Assembly (NCBI GenBank): GCA_964601275.1
Contig: CAZRMV010000007.1
Span: forward strand, 62,001-126,000
Direction of reading: 5' to 3'
From: JAOZPE01 sp964601275
GTDB taxonomy: Bacteria; Krumholzibacteriota; Krumholzibacteriia; JAJRXK01
Length of the DNA: 64,000 nt
Position numbers and translations under genes: made by a program. Each line of letters starts with the position of its first letter. Positions within the stretch are counted from its first letter, which is position 1. Positions 27,801 through 35,923 of this stretch are shown piece by piece. Under the pieces are notes generated by a model. That model was not told the DNA's origin. It made no database searches and saw nothing but the letters and a program-made list of their open reading frames with translations.

Positions 27801-30559
27801 GCAACGCCCTCTTCCTGAGGATCCCTCTCGATCGGGACCATCGTCCCGGATTCCGCCTGCGGGCCACCGCCGCCTGGGACTGGGAGTTCCATCGGGCCTG
27901 GGCACACATCGCCGCGCCCTTTCCCGAGCGCCGGATCCGGCTGGAGGTGGAGTTCGCACGGGAGGACCACCGGCCGGGCGAAACCGCCCGCCTGCGCCTG
28001 CGCGCCACCGATCTGCAGGGGCGTCCGCTGCAGACCCCGGTGACGGTGGCGGTGGTCGACGCGGCGCTGCTGCAATTGCGTCCCCGGGTGGAACCCTCCC
28101 TCTCCGCCCTGCTCCAGCAGTTCCCGGAGGGAGTCCTCCCCCCGCAGGTGGACAGCCGCCGGGCCGGGGGGCGCCACCCCGGATGGTTTTCCAGCCTCTC
28201 CTCCGCCCGTTCCCCCGGCGCCGGCGTTGCCAACGGCGGGACCCGGGAGGGGGGGCCGCCCTTGCTGGGCCGTGATCGGAGGACCGAGGCGCTGGCTTCC
28301 GACGCGCTGGGACGAAACGGCCCCACGCGCCCGACGCTCGTTTCCCGGGACGGTACGGCCGGCGCGCCGCCCACGGCAGCGGAGGCGGTGACCCTGCGCC
28401 GCGACTTCCGCCCCACCGCCCTGTGGAGATGCGCGGTGTCCACCGGCGACGACGGGACCGCCGAACTCGAGTTCACCCTGCCCGAGAGTCTCACCCGCTG
28501 GAAGGCCTGGGCCCTCGTGCTCTCGCCGGATCAACGAGGGGGGACCGCGACCGCCGAGACCCGCACCCACAAGCCGCTCATGGTGCGGCTCGACCACCCC
28601 CGCGTCTTCCGCGAAGGCGACCGCTTCGCCATCCGCGCCAGCGTCCAGAGCGAGGAACCCGTCTCCCTGGACGTCCGGTTGAAGTTGGAAGCCGAGGGCC
28701 TGCGGCTGGTGGAGGACACCGCGGCGGTCGATCTGCCGCCGCGGGGGCAGGCCACCGTCTCGTGGTGGGCCGAGGTCCCGCCGGACGCCGCGGGAGCGGC
28801 GGTCCACCGCGACGACCGAAGCGGGCGGATCGTGGTCACGCCGCGCCGGGTCGAAATGACGATCGAGGCGGTTGCCCCCGCGGTGTCGGACGCCCTGGCC
28901 ACCTCGGTGGAGATCCACCCCTGGGGTACGCCCCTGCGCCGGGTCGCCTCCCTCCGGCTCGCCGACGATGCGGTCGGCGAACTGCGCGTGCCGCCGCCCT
29001 CCTCACCGCGCCTCGATCTCGCCCGCGCGGTGCTGCGGGTTTCCCCCAGCGTCCTCTCTGCCTGCGTCGACGCGCTGCCCTTCCTGGCCGAGTTCCCCTA
29101 CGGCTGCACCGAGCAGACCCTTTCCCGTTTCGTGCCCGCCTTGGCGGTGCGCGCGGTTGCCGAGGCGATGGGGGTGTCCAGCACGCGCTTGGATCCCCGC
29201 CTCGACGAGAAGGTGGCCGAGGGCCTGCGGCGCATCGCCCGGATGCAGCGACCCGGCGGTGGGTGGGGGTGGTGGTTCCAGGACGAGGTGCGCCCCGACC
29301 TCACCGCCTACGCCCTCGTCGCCTTGAGGAGGGCCGAACGCGCGGGCGCCCCGGTGGACCCCCGGGTGATCCGCCGGGGAAGGGAGCGCTTGCGCGCGCT
29401 CCTGCCCCGTCTGGAAGGCAACGACGACGATCTGGCCTACGCCCTGCACGCCCTGGTCTTCGCCGGGCGGGAAGAGGACGAGGCCATGGCCCGCTACGCG
29501 GCGGATCTCCTGTCCTCCCGGGACCGCCTGCGGGACTGGTCCCGGGCTCTCCTCGCGTCCTACCTGCACCGGGTGGGGCGGGATCGACAGGGTCGCCAGG
29601 TGCTCGCCCTGCTGGAGGAATCCGGGACGTGGGATCCCGCCTACGGGACCCTCCATTGGGGGCGCACCCGGGGCTACTGGTGGAGGGGTGAGGGAGCGGT
29701 CGAGACGACCGCCTTCGTCCTTCAGGCCTTCCTGGCCCTGGCGCCGGAGCGCAAGGAGGTGGACGCGGCGGCGCGGTGGCTGGTGGCCAACCGCGAGGGA
29801 CGCGGCTGGAGGAGTACCCGCGAGACCGCCCACGCGATCTTCGCCCTGGTCGACTACGCCTCCACCCGCGGGGAGCTGGAACCCGTCTACACCCTGAGCG
29901 CCACCGCCGCCGGCCGCGAGTTGCTGCGGATCCGGGTGGATCGCGACCACCTTCTCGACGCCGGGGGTGCCTGGCCGGTCGATCCCACCATCCTGCGGGA
30001 CGCGGAAGGGAGGATCGAACTTCGATTGGAAGGCAGGGGGGTGGCCTTCGTGTCCCTGGTCGTGGAAAGCTGGACCTCCATGGCCGAACCGCCGGCCAGC
30101 GAGAACTGGCTGTCGGTGGAGCGCAGCTATGTGCGCCTGCGGCCCATCCGGACCCTGGGAGGAGAGGTCCTCGAGAGGGAGGAGGCCCTCTCCGCGGGCG
30201 ATTCGGTGGTCGTGGGGGAGCGCATCCGGGTCCGCCTGCGGATCCGGGCCCACCGGGAGCTCGACTACGTGGTGGTGGAAGACCCCCGCCCGGCCGGCTG
30301 CGAACCGGTCGAGGCCCTCAGCGGATGGGTCTCCCAGCGGGGCTGGTCAGGGCGCCGGGAGGTCCAAGACGACCGCGACGTCTTCTTCATCTCCCGCCTG
30401 GCGGAGGGGGAATCCCGGATCCAGTACGAGTTGCGGGCGGAGAGCCCCGGGGTCTTCCGGGTGCCCCCCGCCCGGGCCCGCGGCATGTATCTCCCCGATG
30501 TGAACGGCTCGTCGAGGGCCTTCCGGCTGCGGACCGAGGCCGGATCACCGGGTCCCTGA
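24872..30559 (+). CDS. Alpha-2-macroglobulin-family protein with thioester motif
   Basis: 1895 aa. Bacterial alpha-2-macroglobulins trap attacking proteases in the periplasm or at the surface. An N-terminal hydrophobic segment (GVGLALVGGVLLLAAG) has no lipobox cysteine, so it is a signal peptide or anchor. Residues ~50-330 are helical and TPR-like (FEQGRHLFEEHRYRAAGK). MG domains follow, with ISDRPLYRPGEVVHFQ (MG2-type) near 570. A Gly/Pro/Arg-rich, probably flexible bait region lies around residues 1090-1160. FRPTALW opens the next block. The thioester is GCTEQ with Cys1412 and Gln1415 in the alpha-hexagon domain. The ATG has GAGGGAAGG upstream. The common partner gene, a PBP1C-type peptidoglycan synthase, is not adjacent. 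Confidence 0.88.
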   Translation: MTRTGVLGVGLALVGGVLLLAAGRAPAPVPPTAIASAASPPGTSTGAESPATISPQAAFEQGRHLFEEHRYRAAGKVFEELRRERPEWRPREVASWRLAAALRLHAMDRQASVRDSLVRLARDFVEAEATATSARVAKEVVRAIGRGGNGAWFYQQAARYWERQPVDPASTEGYLELLEAVLPRGRRGPRLDAALLDQWENLRRAGAPTDRLLEAARTLLRSGSRAWYHPWSKGGDPLARPRDRGELPEELRWSERLAREVLKLEPEAALAAQARLVLAYAAYGRGDYRQAIREAERVVRGERPGEDTDAVEHEARLLLDWIRTPRLRADGPRLYRPGSRHPLRLRWRNLREWSLRVRRVDPIEDLRPLPEGDETAARPFPYREGAGQVVLERSFTDRDEIRARRGDATAAPPLQPHVARDTTLVLDPLPVGLYVARIDGHSFDDLPVPPVRMILQVTRWGLTVTALDRGGWELWLTGMEKGRAGRGVRLRLRCRFRSPPGKKTWVTREGSVRLDRSGRGRVRLEGVPPNTRCELLVAGGDRKSPVFLEASLYGPSLLGTEPSPWRGFVISDRPLYRPGEVVHFQAFVRQADSQKREVRLPGPLPVEILVRDAAGAEVLRREGRLDANGSVQWDLSLSADPPLGRYTATVRVDSETVARGDFHVDAYRLPRFRVEVEPVGRTKPVLGDTLRIRVRAEYFFGGPVAGSGEIVVRRRRFDLIWQPRPMQDGFGSAAARPWFGGAGEEVLRTPLLLDERGEAEVELPTFDLPGDRRARFEYTVEARVRDASAREEVGRMTVRMGPEEVVARLAASPRVASPGDPVDLLLHVEDLQQRPIVLAGRWSLSRLVGPAPGGSEDGEEAEERVEPILADRPVGTGLDGEARWSVTLPGPGRYRLEFRAVDGRGRPVRARTLLWSVDPRRRLTVFGVEGLQLIAAREEFPGAQAEVLLVSQRPDVDVHLERAVAGRLQTEVVRLKGNALFLRIPLDRDHRPGFRLRATAAWDWEFHRAWAHIAAPFPERRIRLEVEFAREDHRPGETARLRLRATDLQGRPLQTPVTVAVVDAALLQLRPRVEPSLSALLQQFPEGVLPPQVDSRRAGGRHPGWFSSLSSARSPGAGVANGGTREGGPPLLGRDRRTEALASDALGRNGPTRPTLVSRDGTAGAPPTAAEAVTLRRDFRPTALWRCAVSTGDDGTAELEFTLPESLTRWKAWALVLSPDQRGGTATAETRTHKPLMVRLDHPRVFREGDRFAIRASVQSEEPVSLDVRLKLEAEGLRLVEDTAAVDLPPRGQATVSWWAEVPPDAAGAAVHRDDRSGRIVVTPRRVEMTIEAVAPAVSDALATSVEIHPWGTPLRRVASLRLADDAVGELRVPPPSSPRLDLARAVLRVSPSVLSACVDALPFLAEFPYGCTEQTLSRFVPALAVRAVAEAMGVSSTRLDPRLDEKVAEGLRRIARMQRPGGGWGWWFQDEVRPDLTAYALVALRRAERAGAPVDPRVIRRGRERLRALLPRLEGNDDDLAYALHALVFAGREEDEAMARYAADLLSSRDRLRDWSRALLASYLHRVGRDRQGRQVLALLEESGTWDPAYGTLHWGRTRGYWWRGEGAVETTAFVLQAFLALAPERKEVDAAARWLVANREGRGWRSTRETAHAIFALVDYASTRGELEPVYTLSATAAGRELLRIRVDRDHLLDAGGAWPVDPTILRDAEGRIELRLEGRGVAFVSLVVESWTSMAEPPASENWLSVERSYVRLRPIRTLGGEVLEREEALSAGDSVVVGERIRVRLRIRAHRELDYVVVEDPRPAGCEPVEALSGWVSQRGWSGRREVQDDRDVFFISRLAEGESRIQYELRAESPGVFRVPPARARGMYLPDVNGSSRAFRLRTEAGSPGP

Positions 30560-30638
30560 GGTATGCTCGCGCTTCTCCGGTTTCCGACCCGGATCCGGCC
30601 GTTTTCCGCGGAAATCGGGGGGTTTCGGCAAATCCAAC

Positions 30639-30668
30639 TTGAAGTCGGGAGCGGATCTGGAGTACAAT
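30639..30668 (+). promoter_or_regulatory. Sigma-70-like promoter
   Basis: TTGAAG at 30639-30644 and TACAAT at 30663-30668, with an 18-base spacer, are the best -35/-10 pair in this gap. Transcription would begin near 30675 and give a ~320-base untranslated leader for the downstream gene. Confidence 0.5.
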
Positions 30669-30857
30669 GCCCCCAGCGACTCAGTAGCTAGTTTCACCTG
30701 CCCAGCGGCAGGGGGGACGAATCGCGGTGAACGGAACGGGGGATCGGACGTTTTTCCCTGAAACGCCATCCCACCACTCTTTCAGGCCGGATCCTTACTC
30801 GACACCGGAGCCGGATCCTCCACTTCCGGAGGCAATGGTTTCGTACCCCGTCCCGAA

Positions 30858-30892
30858 AGACCAAGCGGCCCAACCGATGGGTTGGGTGGTCT
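30858..30892 (+). other. Two-part leader hairpin
   Basis: AGACCA pairs with TGGTCT as the outer helix and CCCAACC pairs with GGTTGGG as the inner helix, with a GATG loop. A five-base one-sided bulge (AGCGG) separates the helices on the 5' side. TGTTT follows but is too short for a convincing terminator. Confidence 0.45.
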
Positions 30893-30966
30893 GTTTACCG
30901 CAGCTCTTCACGTGACGGACCGCGCTCGCACCGTGGTTTCGTCACCTTGTCTGACACCCAGACTGT

Positions 30967-30982
30967 CGTTGATTCATCAACG
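30967..30982. promoter_or_regulatory. 16-base palindrome just before the ribosome site
   Basis: CGTTGATTCATCAACG is a perfect inverted repeat of seven bases with a two-base centre, ending two bases before CTGGAGGG. It could be a protein operator or an RNA hairpin that controls access to the ribosome site. Confidence 0.4.
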
Positions 30983-30997
30983 CTGGAGGGACCAAGC

Positions 30998-33900
30998 ATG
31001 AAGAGACTTTTCTCTCTCGCTCTGTGCCTGTCTCTCGTCGCACTGGGGGCGAGCTTTGCGCTTGCCGCCGGTGGTGACGAGGCTGTAGCCAGGGACTACA
31101 GTGGGTACAATCTTGCGATCGGGGGACAGAACCTGATCCAGAGCAGTACTGGTATCGCCGGCATGAACAAGGCCATTGGCGATACCTTCTACATCTATGG
31201 CGGACCGGGAACGGCCGAAGGGAAGTTCCAGCAGTTCGAGGCCAATCCTGGTGGTGCTCCCGACGCTCAGAACTGGACCACCCATGACCTGACCGAGGTG
31301 GCTCCGCACTGGCGTTCGACGAACAACCAGGCGTTGTCCGCGGCGGGTCCGAGCCAGTTCACCGGCGCGTCGGGGACCAACCACGCGGTTGCCTCGAACC
31401 ATCCGGGCCCGGGTTACGTGGGGTACGGAAACCAGTGGAACGACTGGTTGGTGTTCACCTACGACGTGAGCGCCGGCAATCCCGCGTTCGATCCCGCAGT
31501 GGATGTGACCACGGTCAGCTACACCTGCGAGTACAAGCATTTCTCCGAGAACGGGTATGACTTCACCCACTTCCTGTGGAATCAGGGCGGCGCCGATGTG
31601 GAGCTGTTCGCGATCGACGGAAGCTCGGTGGATACTCTTGGTGTGTACACCGCGGTGACCTTCAACAGTGGGACCATCACCTACAACCCTGGTGACTATG
31701 TCGGCAACGGCAACGAAATCCAGCTGAAGATCACGACCACCTCCGATGGTGGCTGGTCGGACGAAGATGGTCTGTTCCCGACCGGTGGTCTCGGCCACAC
31801 GATCGTGGACAACATCCAGGTGAAGGTCAACGGGACCGTGGTCAGCGTCGCCGACTTCGAGACGACCGACGGCAATCCCCACGACAACCCCGAGGGTGAC
31901 GTCAGCGGCACCAACAATGGCGCTGGCACGGGAACCGCCGGCTGGACGCCGACTCCCGCCGCCTTCTTTGGTGATTTCGCCAAGCTGTACGGGCAGTTCC
32001 AGGACATCGACGTGTGCCGTGACAACTTCACGCCGCTGTGGACGTTCATCAACGACGGAACTCCTCCGACCAACGCGCCGAGCGCAAGCATTGCTCCGGC
32101 CATCTCTCCCAACTGGAGCTACGGTGTTCCCGGTGGGTTCGTGGTGGAGTATAACGGCGGGCTGAATGGTGGCGAGATCTCCAACGAGGTCTGGTCGCCT
32201 CCCTTCGCCTGGGATCTTCCCGGAACCGCGGACGATGTGTCCAACGGTGGTGCCGTGCTCGGCTACACCCGCTGGAGCCACATGCCCCTGGCCAACGGGA
32301 TCTTCGCGGTGTGGCACGTGCGCAGCTACACGGCCGCCAATGGTTGGACGGGTTGGCAGGACAACAACTTCGTCTACTACAGTGCGACCGGCGCATGGGG
32401 CAACTTCACCGTCGACGTGACGGACATGTTGCTGCAGAACCCCGACTCGGTGCAGATCGCAATGGGTGTTCTCGACTTGCACACCGTGTTCGGATTCCCC
32501 GGCGGCGACGCGACTCCCGCGCCGCTGTATGACAACGTGTACTTCAAGAAGTACGTCATCGGTGGTCCGGTCCTCTCGACCCGTACCATCGACCTGGCGA
32601 GCGACGGCTTCCCCGTCGACGGTTCCAAGACGGGTTCGGTCCGTTTCGATGCGAACATCGACAAGGATCAGAACGTCCTGGTGCCGGGCGACTCCATCAC
32701 GGTGGACGTCACCGCGGTGATCCCGGGAACGACCGTGGACTTCGCCAGCATCAAGATGCAGGTTGCGCACCTGGTGAACCCGGACTTCGCGGCAGCTCGC
32801 GCGAATGGCCTGGCTCTGGTGGGTGCGACCTTGTTCGGAACCGATCCGCAGACCGGTTGGGACATCTACACCTACTCGGTGCAGGGTGACTCGACCTTCA
32901 CCAGCGCCGGTGGCCTGGTGACGGATCGCTACAACTTCGATCTGCCCGATGGAACGGGGAACGCGTATCACGCCGACGAAGATTCGTTGATCTTCGGCGG
33001 TGACGTGATCCACTACTACATCGAGGCCACCGACAACCTGGGCAACACCCAGACGCTGCCCAGCGACATTGCCGGCTTCACCGACTTCACCGAGGGTACC
33101 CAGTACAGCCGTGTCTTCACGGTCCGTGCGCTTCCGACCATCGTGGGCGGATCGCAGCCGACGGTCTTGTTCTGGAACGACTTCGGTCACCGTGGTGGTG
33201 AGAACGAGTACCTCCAGGCCTTCCGCCAGAATGGCATGATCGAAGGTCAGGACTACGACACCTACACCACCAAGGGTCCGTCCTCGGGCGTGGGCAACGG
33301 TCTTGGTTCGGCGGGCTTCCATGGCGCGAACGGCGCTCAGCTCGACGGCTATGATTGCTTGATCTACGTCGCCGGTGACCTGAGCAAGTTCACCATCAGT
33401 GACGGTACGGGCGCGGGGACCAACGACTTCAGCAATGACGTCGGAACCCTCGAGGCCTGGATCAACCAAGCCAGCGCGACCGTTTCGCGTCACGCTGCGT
33501 TCTTCGGCGACGACATCGGCGAGTCCATGGACGGCGGTGGTGCGACCACCACCAACTTCCTGAACAACGTGATGGGCGTCACCTTCGTCAGTGCTGACGT
33601 GGGTCCGAAGATCGACAACCAGACGTCTCCGGTGGTTGCTTCCACCGGCAACGATCCTTCCTTCGTCAGCTCGTTCGTGGCCTACGGTGGCTGCCTCGTC
33701 ATCAACGACTTCGATGAACTCGCTGCGAACGGCGCCGCGCCGGTCATGACGCATCGGTTCACGAAGCCGGGTGGCCTGGCCTACAGCCCCGACGTTCCGG
33801 CCGCATTCGAGTGGTATCGTGAGGCGGGTGTCGCTGACGGTGTGAACGACATCTTCACGAACGTGTTCCCGTACGATCTCCTGTTCGTGCGGAACGACCT

Positions 33901-34288
33901 GAACCTGCCGGGCAACGGAACCTCCGCGCGCGCGCAGCTTCTGGCCGAGATCTTCGCTTCCTGGGGCAAGAACGTCGGTGGCCCGGCGATCGGCACCAGC
34001 GACCTGCCGAAGAAGCTCGTCGTGAAGCAGAACTTCCCGAACCCGTTCAACCCCAGCACGACCATCAAGTTCGCCCTGCCCGCCAAGGGTCAGGTCAGCG
34101 TGAAGGTCTACAATGTGAAGGGTGCTTTGGTCACGACCCTGGTCGACGGTGTCCTCGATGCCGGCGAGCATAGCGTGATCTGGAACGGCAAGGATGCCCA
34201 CGGCGCTCCGGTGTCCACTGGCGTGTACCTCTACAAGGTCCACACCCAGGGCTCCGATGTCGTGAAGAAGATGGCCCTGATCAAGTAA
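30998..34288 (+). CDS. Large secreted protein with amidotransferase-like region and FlgD-like C-terminal sorting domain
   Basis: 1096 aa. The signal peptide is MKRLFSLALCLSLVALGASFALAA-like. Residues ~25-560 are beta-rich with many Asn/Gly/Asp and show no enzyme motif. A Ca-binding-like loop region follows, with FDANIDKDQNVLVPGDSITV. Residues ~725-1000 resemble an amidotransferase-like alpha/beta domain (TVLFWNDFGHRGGENEYLQA ... YDCLIYVAGDL) also present in the M1 peptidase of this window. The last ~90 residues are a FlgD-like sorting tail (KQNFPNPFNPSTTIKFALP, WNGKDAHGAPVSTGVYLYK). The ATG at 30998 is preceded by GGAGGG. Codon use differs from its neighbours, with more GGT and CGT, as expected for an abundant protein. 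A strong terminator follows at once. It is likely a surface or exported protein; function unknown. Confidence 0.82.
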   Translation: MKRLFSLALCLSLVALGASFALAAGGDEAVARDYSGYNLAIGGQNLIQSSTGIAGMNKAIGDTFYIYGGPGTAEGKFQQFEANPGGAPDAQNWTTHDLTEVAPHWRSTNNQALSAAGPSQFTGASGTNHAVASNHPGPGYVGYGNQWNDWLVFTYDVSAGNPAFDPAVDVTTVSYTCEYKHFSENGYDFTHFLWNQGGADVELFAIDGSSVDTLGVYTAVTFNSGTITYNPGDYVGNGNEIQLKITTTSDGGWSDEDGLFPTGGLGHTIVDNIQVKVNGTVVSVADFETTDGNPHDNPEGDVSGTNNGAGTGTAGWTPTPAAFFGDFAKLYGQFQDIDVCRDNFTPLWTFINDGTPPTNAPSASIAPAISPNWSYGVPGGFVVEYNGGLNGGEISNEVWSPPFAWDLPGTADDVSNGGAVLGYTRWSHMPLANGIFAVWHVRSYTAANGWTGWQDNNFVYYSATGAWGNFTVDVTDMLLQNPDSVQIAMGVLDLHTVFGFPGGDATPAPLYDNVYFKKYVIGGPVLSTRTIDLASDGFPVDGSKTGSVRFDANIDKDQNVLVPGDSITVDVTAVIPGTTVDFASIKMQVAHLVNPDFAAARANGLALVGATLFGTDPQTGWDIYTYSVQGDSTFTSAGGLVTDRYNFDLPDGTGNAYHADEDSLIFGGDVIHYYIEATDNLGNTQTLPSDIAGFTDFTEGTQYSRVFTVRALPTIVGGSQPTVLFWNDFGHRGGENEYLQAFRQNGMIEGQDYDTYTTKGPSSGVGNGLGSAGFHGANGAQLDGYDCLIYVAGDLSKFTISDGTGAGTNDFSNDVGTLEAWINQASATVSRHAAFFGDDIGESMDGGGATTTNFLNNVMGVTFVSADVGPKIDNQTSPVVASTGNDPSFVSSFVAYGGCLVINDFDELAANGAAPVMTHRFTKPGGLAYSPDVPAAFEWYREAGVADGVNDIFTNVFPYDLLFVRNDLNLPGNGTSARAQLLAEIFASWGKNVGGPAIGTSDLPKKLVVKQNFPNPFNPSTTIKFALPAKGQVSVKVYNVKGALVTTLVDGVLDAGEHSVIWNGKDAHGAPVSTGVYLYKVHTQGSDVVKKMALIK

Positions 34289-34313
34289 TCAGGCGCCGTT
34301 TTCGCGGTATCGA

Positions 34314-34349
34314 GGCCGGCCGGGCATTCGCCCGGCCGGCCTTTTCCTT
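34314..34349 (+). terminator. Strong Rho-independent terminator
   Basis: GGCCGGCCGGGC (34314-34325) and GCCCGGCCGGCC (34330-34341) form a perfect 12-bp stem with an ATTC loop, followed by TTTTCCTT. It ends the transcript of the secreted FlgD-tailed protein. Confidence 0.9.
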
Positions 34350-34412
34350 CGGGCCGGGAGATCCGCGGTCGCGACAGTGGAGGGATTCCGCCCGGTGGGG
34401 TACACTTCGGGC

Positions 34413-35870
34413 ATGAAGGATCGAATTCCCGCTGAAGGAGACTTCCCGCCCGAAGAAATCGCCCGCCACCTCCACTGGGCGGCCGACTGGATCCGCCATT
34501 ACCTGGAAACCGTCGAGGATCAGGCGGTCCTGCCAAGGGTACAGCCGGGCGAGTTCGCCTCTCGGTTGCCGGCGAAGGCTCCGGTCGAGGGCGAGCCCAT
34601 GGATCGCATCCTCGATGACTTCGCGCACCTGGTTCCGCCCGCCCTCACCCATTGGAACCACCCGTCCTTCCACGCCTGGTTCTCCAATACCGGCAGCGGT
34701 CCGGGCATCGTGGCCGAGGCGCTGGCCGCCGCGTTGAACAACAATGCGATGGTATGGCAGAGCGGACCGGCCTCGACCGAGATGGAAGCGGTGGTGTGCG
34801 ACTGGCTGCGGGAGATGATGGGTCTGCCCCCGGGTTTCTTCGGCCAGATCCAGGACACCGCGAGCGTGGCCACCATCGCCGCCCTGGCTGCGGCCCGTCA
34901 TCGGGCCACCGGGGGGAGGGTCCGCACCGAGGGCCTTCGCTCCCTGCCGGCCCTGCGGATCTACACCAGCGAGGAGGCCCACTCCTCGGTGGAGAAAGCG
35001 GCCATCCTGATCGGGGTGGGGCAGGATGGGGTGGTCAAGATCGAGGTCGACGACACCTTCCGGATGCGGCCCGATCGGTTGCGGCAGGCGATCCAGGAAG
35101 ACCGCAAGGCCGGCCGGCTTCCCGTTGCCGTGGTGGCGACGGTGGGAACCACCGGAACCACCAGCGTCGACCCGGTGGCCGCGATCGCGCGGATCTGCGG
35201 GGAGGAAGGATTGTGGTTGCACGTCGACGCCGCCTACGGAGGCGCCATGGCGGTGGTGGAGGAATACCGCTGGGTCCTGAAGGGCTGCGACCGCGCGGAT
35301 TCGCTGGTCGTCAACCCCCACAAGTGGCTTTTCGTTCCCATGGACTGCAGCGTATTCTACTGCCGGGATCCGCAGACCCTGAAGGCCGCCTTCTCCCTGG
35401 TACCCACCTACCTGATGACTCCCGAGGACGGACGGGTCCGCAATCTCATGGACTACGGACCCGCCCTGGGCCGCCGTTTCCGGGCCTTGAAACTCTGGAT
35501 GGTGTTACGCGCGTATGGAAGTCGGGGAATCGCCGAGCGCATCCGCCGGCACGTGGAGCTCGCGCGCCGCTTGCAGGAATGGATCGCCGCCGAAGCCGGG
35601 TGGGAACAGATGGCCCCGGCGCCGATGAGCACGGTGCTCTTCCGCCACCACCCTGTGGGCCTGGACGATGAGGAATCCCTGCGCGAGCACAACGAGGCGA
35701 TCCTCCACGCGGTCAACGCCACGGGAAAGGTCTTTCTCTCCCATACCATGGTCGGTGACCGCTTCGCCTTGCGCCTGGCCATCGGGAATATCCGCACCCG
35801 CCTCCGGCATCTCGAGAAGGCCTGGCGCCTGTTGCGGGAAACGGCCGAATCCCTTTCTCTCACCGAATGA
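34413..35870 (+). CDS. PLP-dependent group II decarboxylase (aromatic-L-amino-acid decarboxylase-like)
   Basis: A 485-aa fold-type-I PLP enzyme that removes CO2 from an amino acid, probably an aromatic one. The cofactor lysine is K304 in VVNPHKWLFVPMDCS, and VDAAYGGAM before it carries the Asp that contacts the PLP nitrogen. HPSFHAWFSNTGS near residue 85 and the central QDTASVATIAALAAAR are group-II decarboxylase features shared with DOPA/tryptophan decarboxylases. The product would be an amine such as tyramine, tryptamine or phenethylamine; the sequence does not settle which. The ATG at 34413 has only a weak ribosome site. It is preceded by a terminator, so it has its own promoter, and it lies 53 bases before the S9 peptidase gene. 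Confidence 0.86.
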   Translation: MKDRIPAEGDFPPEEIARHLHWAADWIRHYLETVEDQAVLPRVQPGEFASRLPAKAPVEGEPMDRILDDFAHLVPPALTHWNHPSFHAWFSNTGSGPGIVAEALAAALNNNAMVWQSGPASTEMEAVVCDWLREMMGLPPGFFGQIQDTASVATIAALAAARHRATGGRVRTEGLRSLPALRIYTSEEAHSSVEKAAILIGVGQDGVVKIEVDDTFRMRPDRLRQAIQEDRKAGRLPVAVVATVGTTGTTSVDPVAAIARICGEEGLWLHVDAAYGGAMAVVEEYRWVLKGCDRADSLVVNPHKWLFVPMDCSVFYCRDPQTLKAAFSLVPTYLMTPEDGRVRNLMDYGPALGRRFRALKLWMVLRAYGSRGIAERIRRHVELARRLQEWIAAEAGWEQMAPAPMSTVLFRHHPVGLDDEESLREHNEAILHAVNATGKVFLSHTMVGDRFALRLAIGNIRTRLRHLEKAWRLLRETAESLSLTE

Positions 35871-35923
35871 TGTCGAGGATTGCCACCGAGCCACTGAACC
35901 ACCGCCGAAAGGAAGACCCTGAG

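Larger units (their letters stand above)
30560..30997 (+). other. 438-base gap acting as a structured leader of the following secreted-protein gene
   Basis: The gap holds a promoter candidate (30639-30668) followed by about 320 bases before the ATG, with a series of inverted repeats: CCTGCC/GGCAGG (30697-30712) enclosed by GTTTCACC/GGTGAAC (30691-30698, 30726-30732), a two-part hairpin at 30858-30892, GTGACGGA/TTCGTCAC (30912-30919, 30938-30945), GTCTG/CAGAC (30949-30963), and a palindrome at 30967-30982. Small open frames here show no family resemblance. It does not match the core sequence of any riboswitch class I can recall. It may be a stabilising leader of a highly expressed gene. Confidence 0.45.

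Noticed and set aside
25031..28918. A 1295-codon open frame antisense to the alpha-2-macroglobulin gene
   Set aside because: High G+C leaves the opposite strand open. The plus-strand frame has the thioester, domain motifs and a ribosome site, and the antisense frame has none.
30691..30732. A known riboswitch (cyclic-di-GMP, fluoride or guanidine class) in the leader
   Set aside because: The hairpins are present, but the conserved core sequences of those classes are not.
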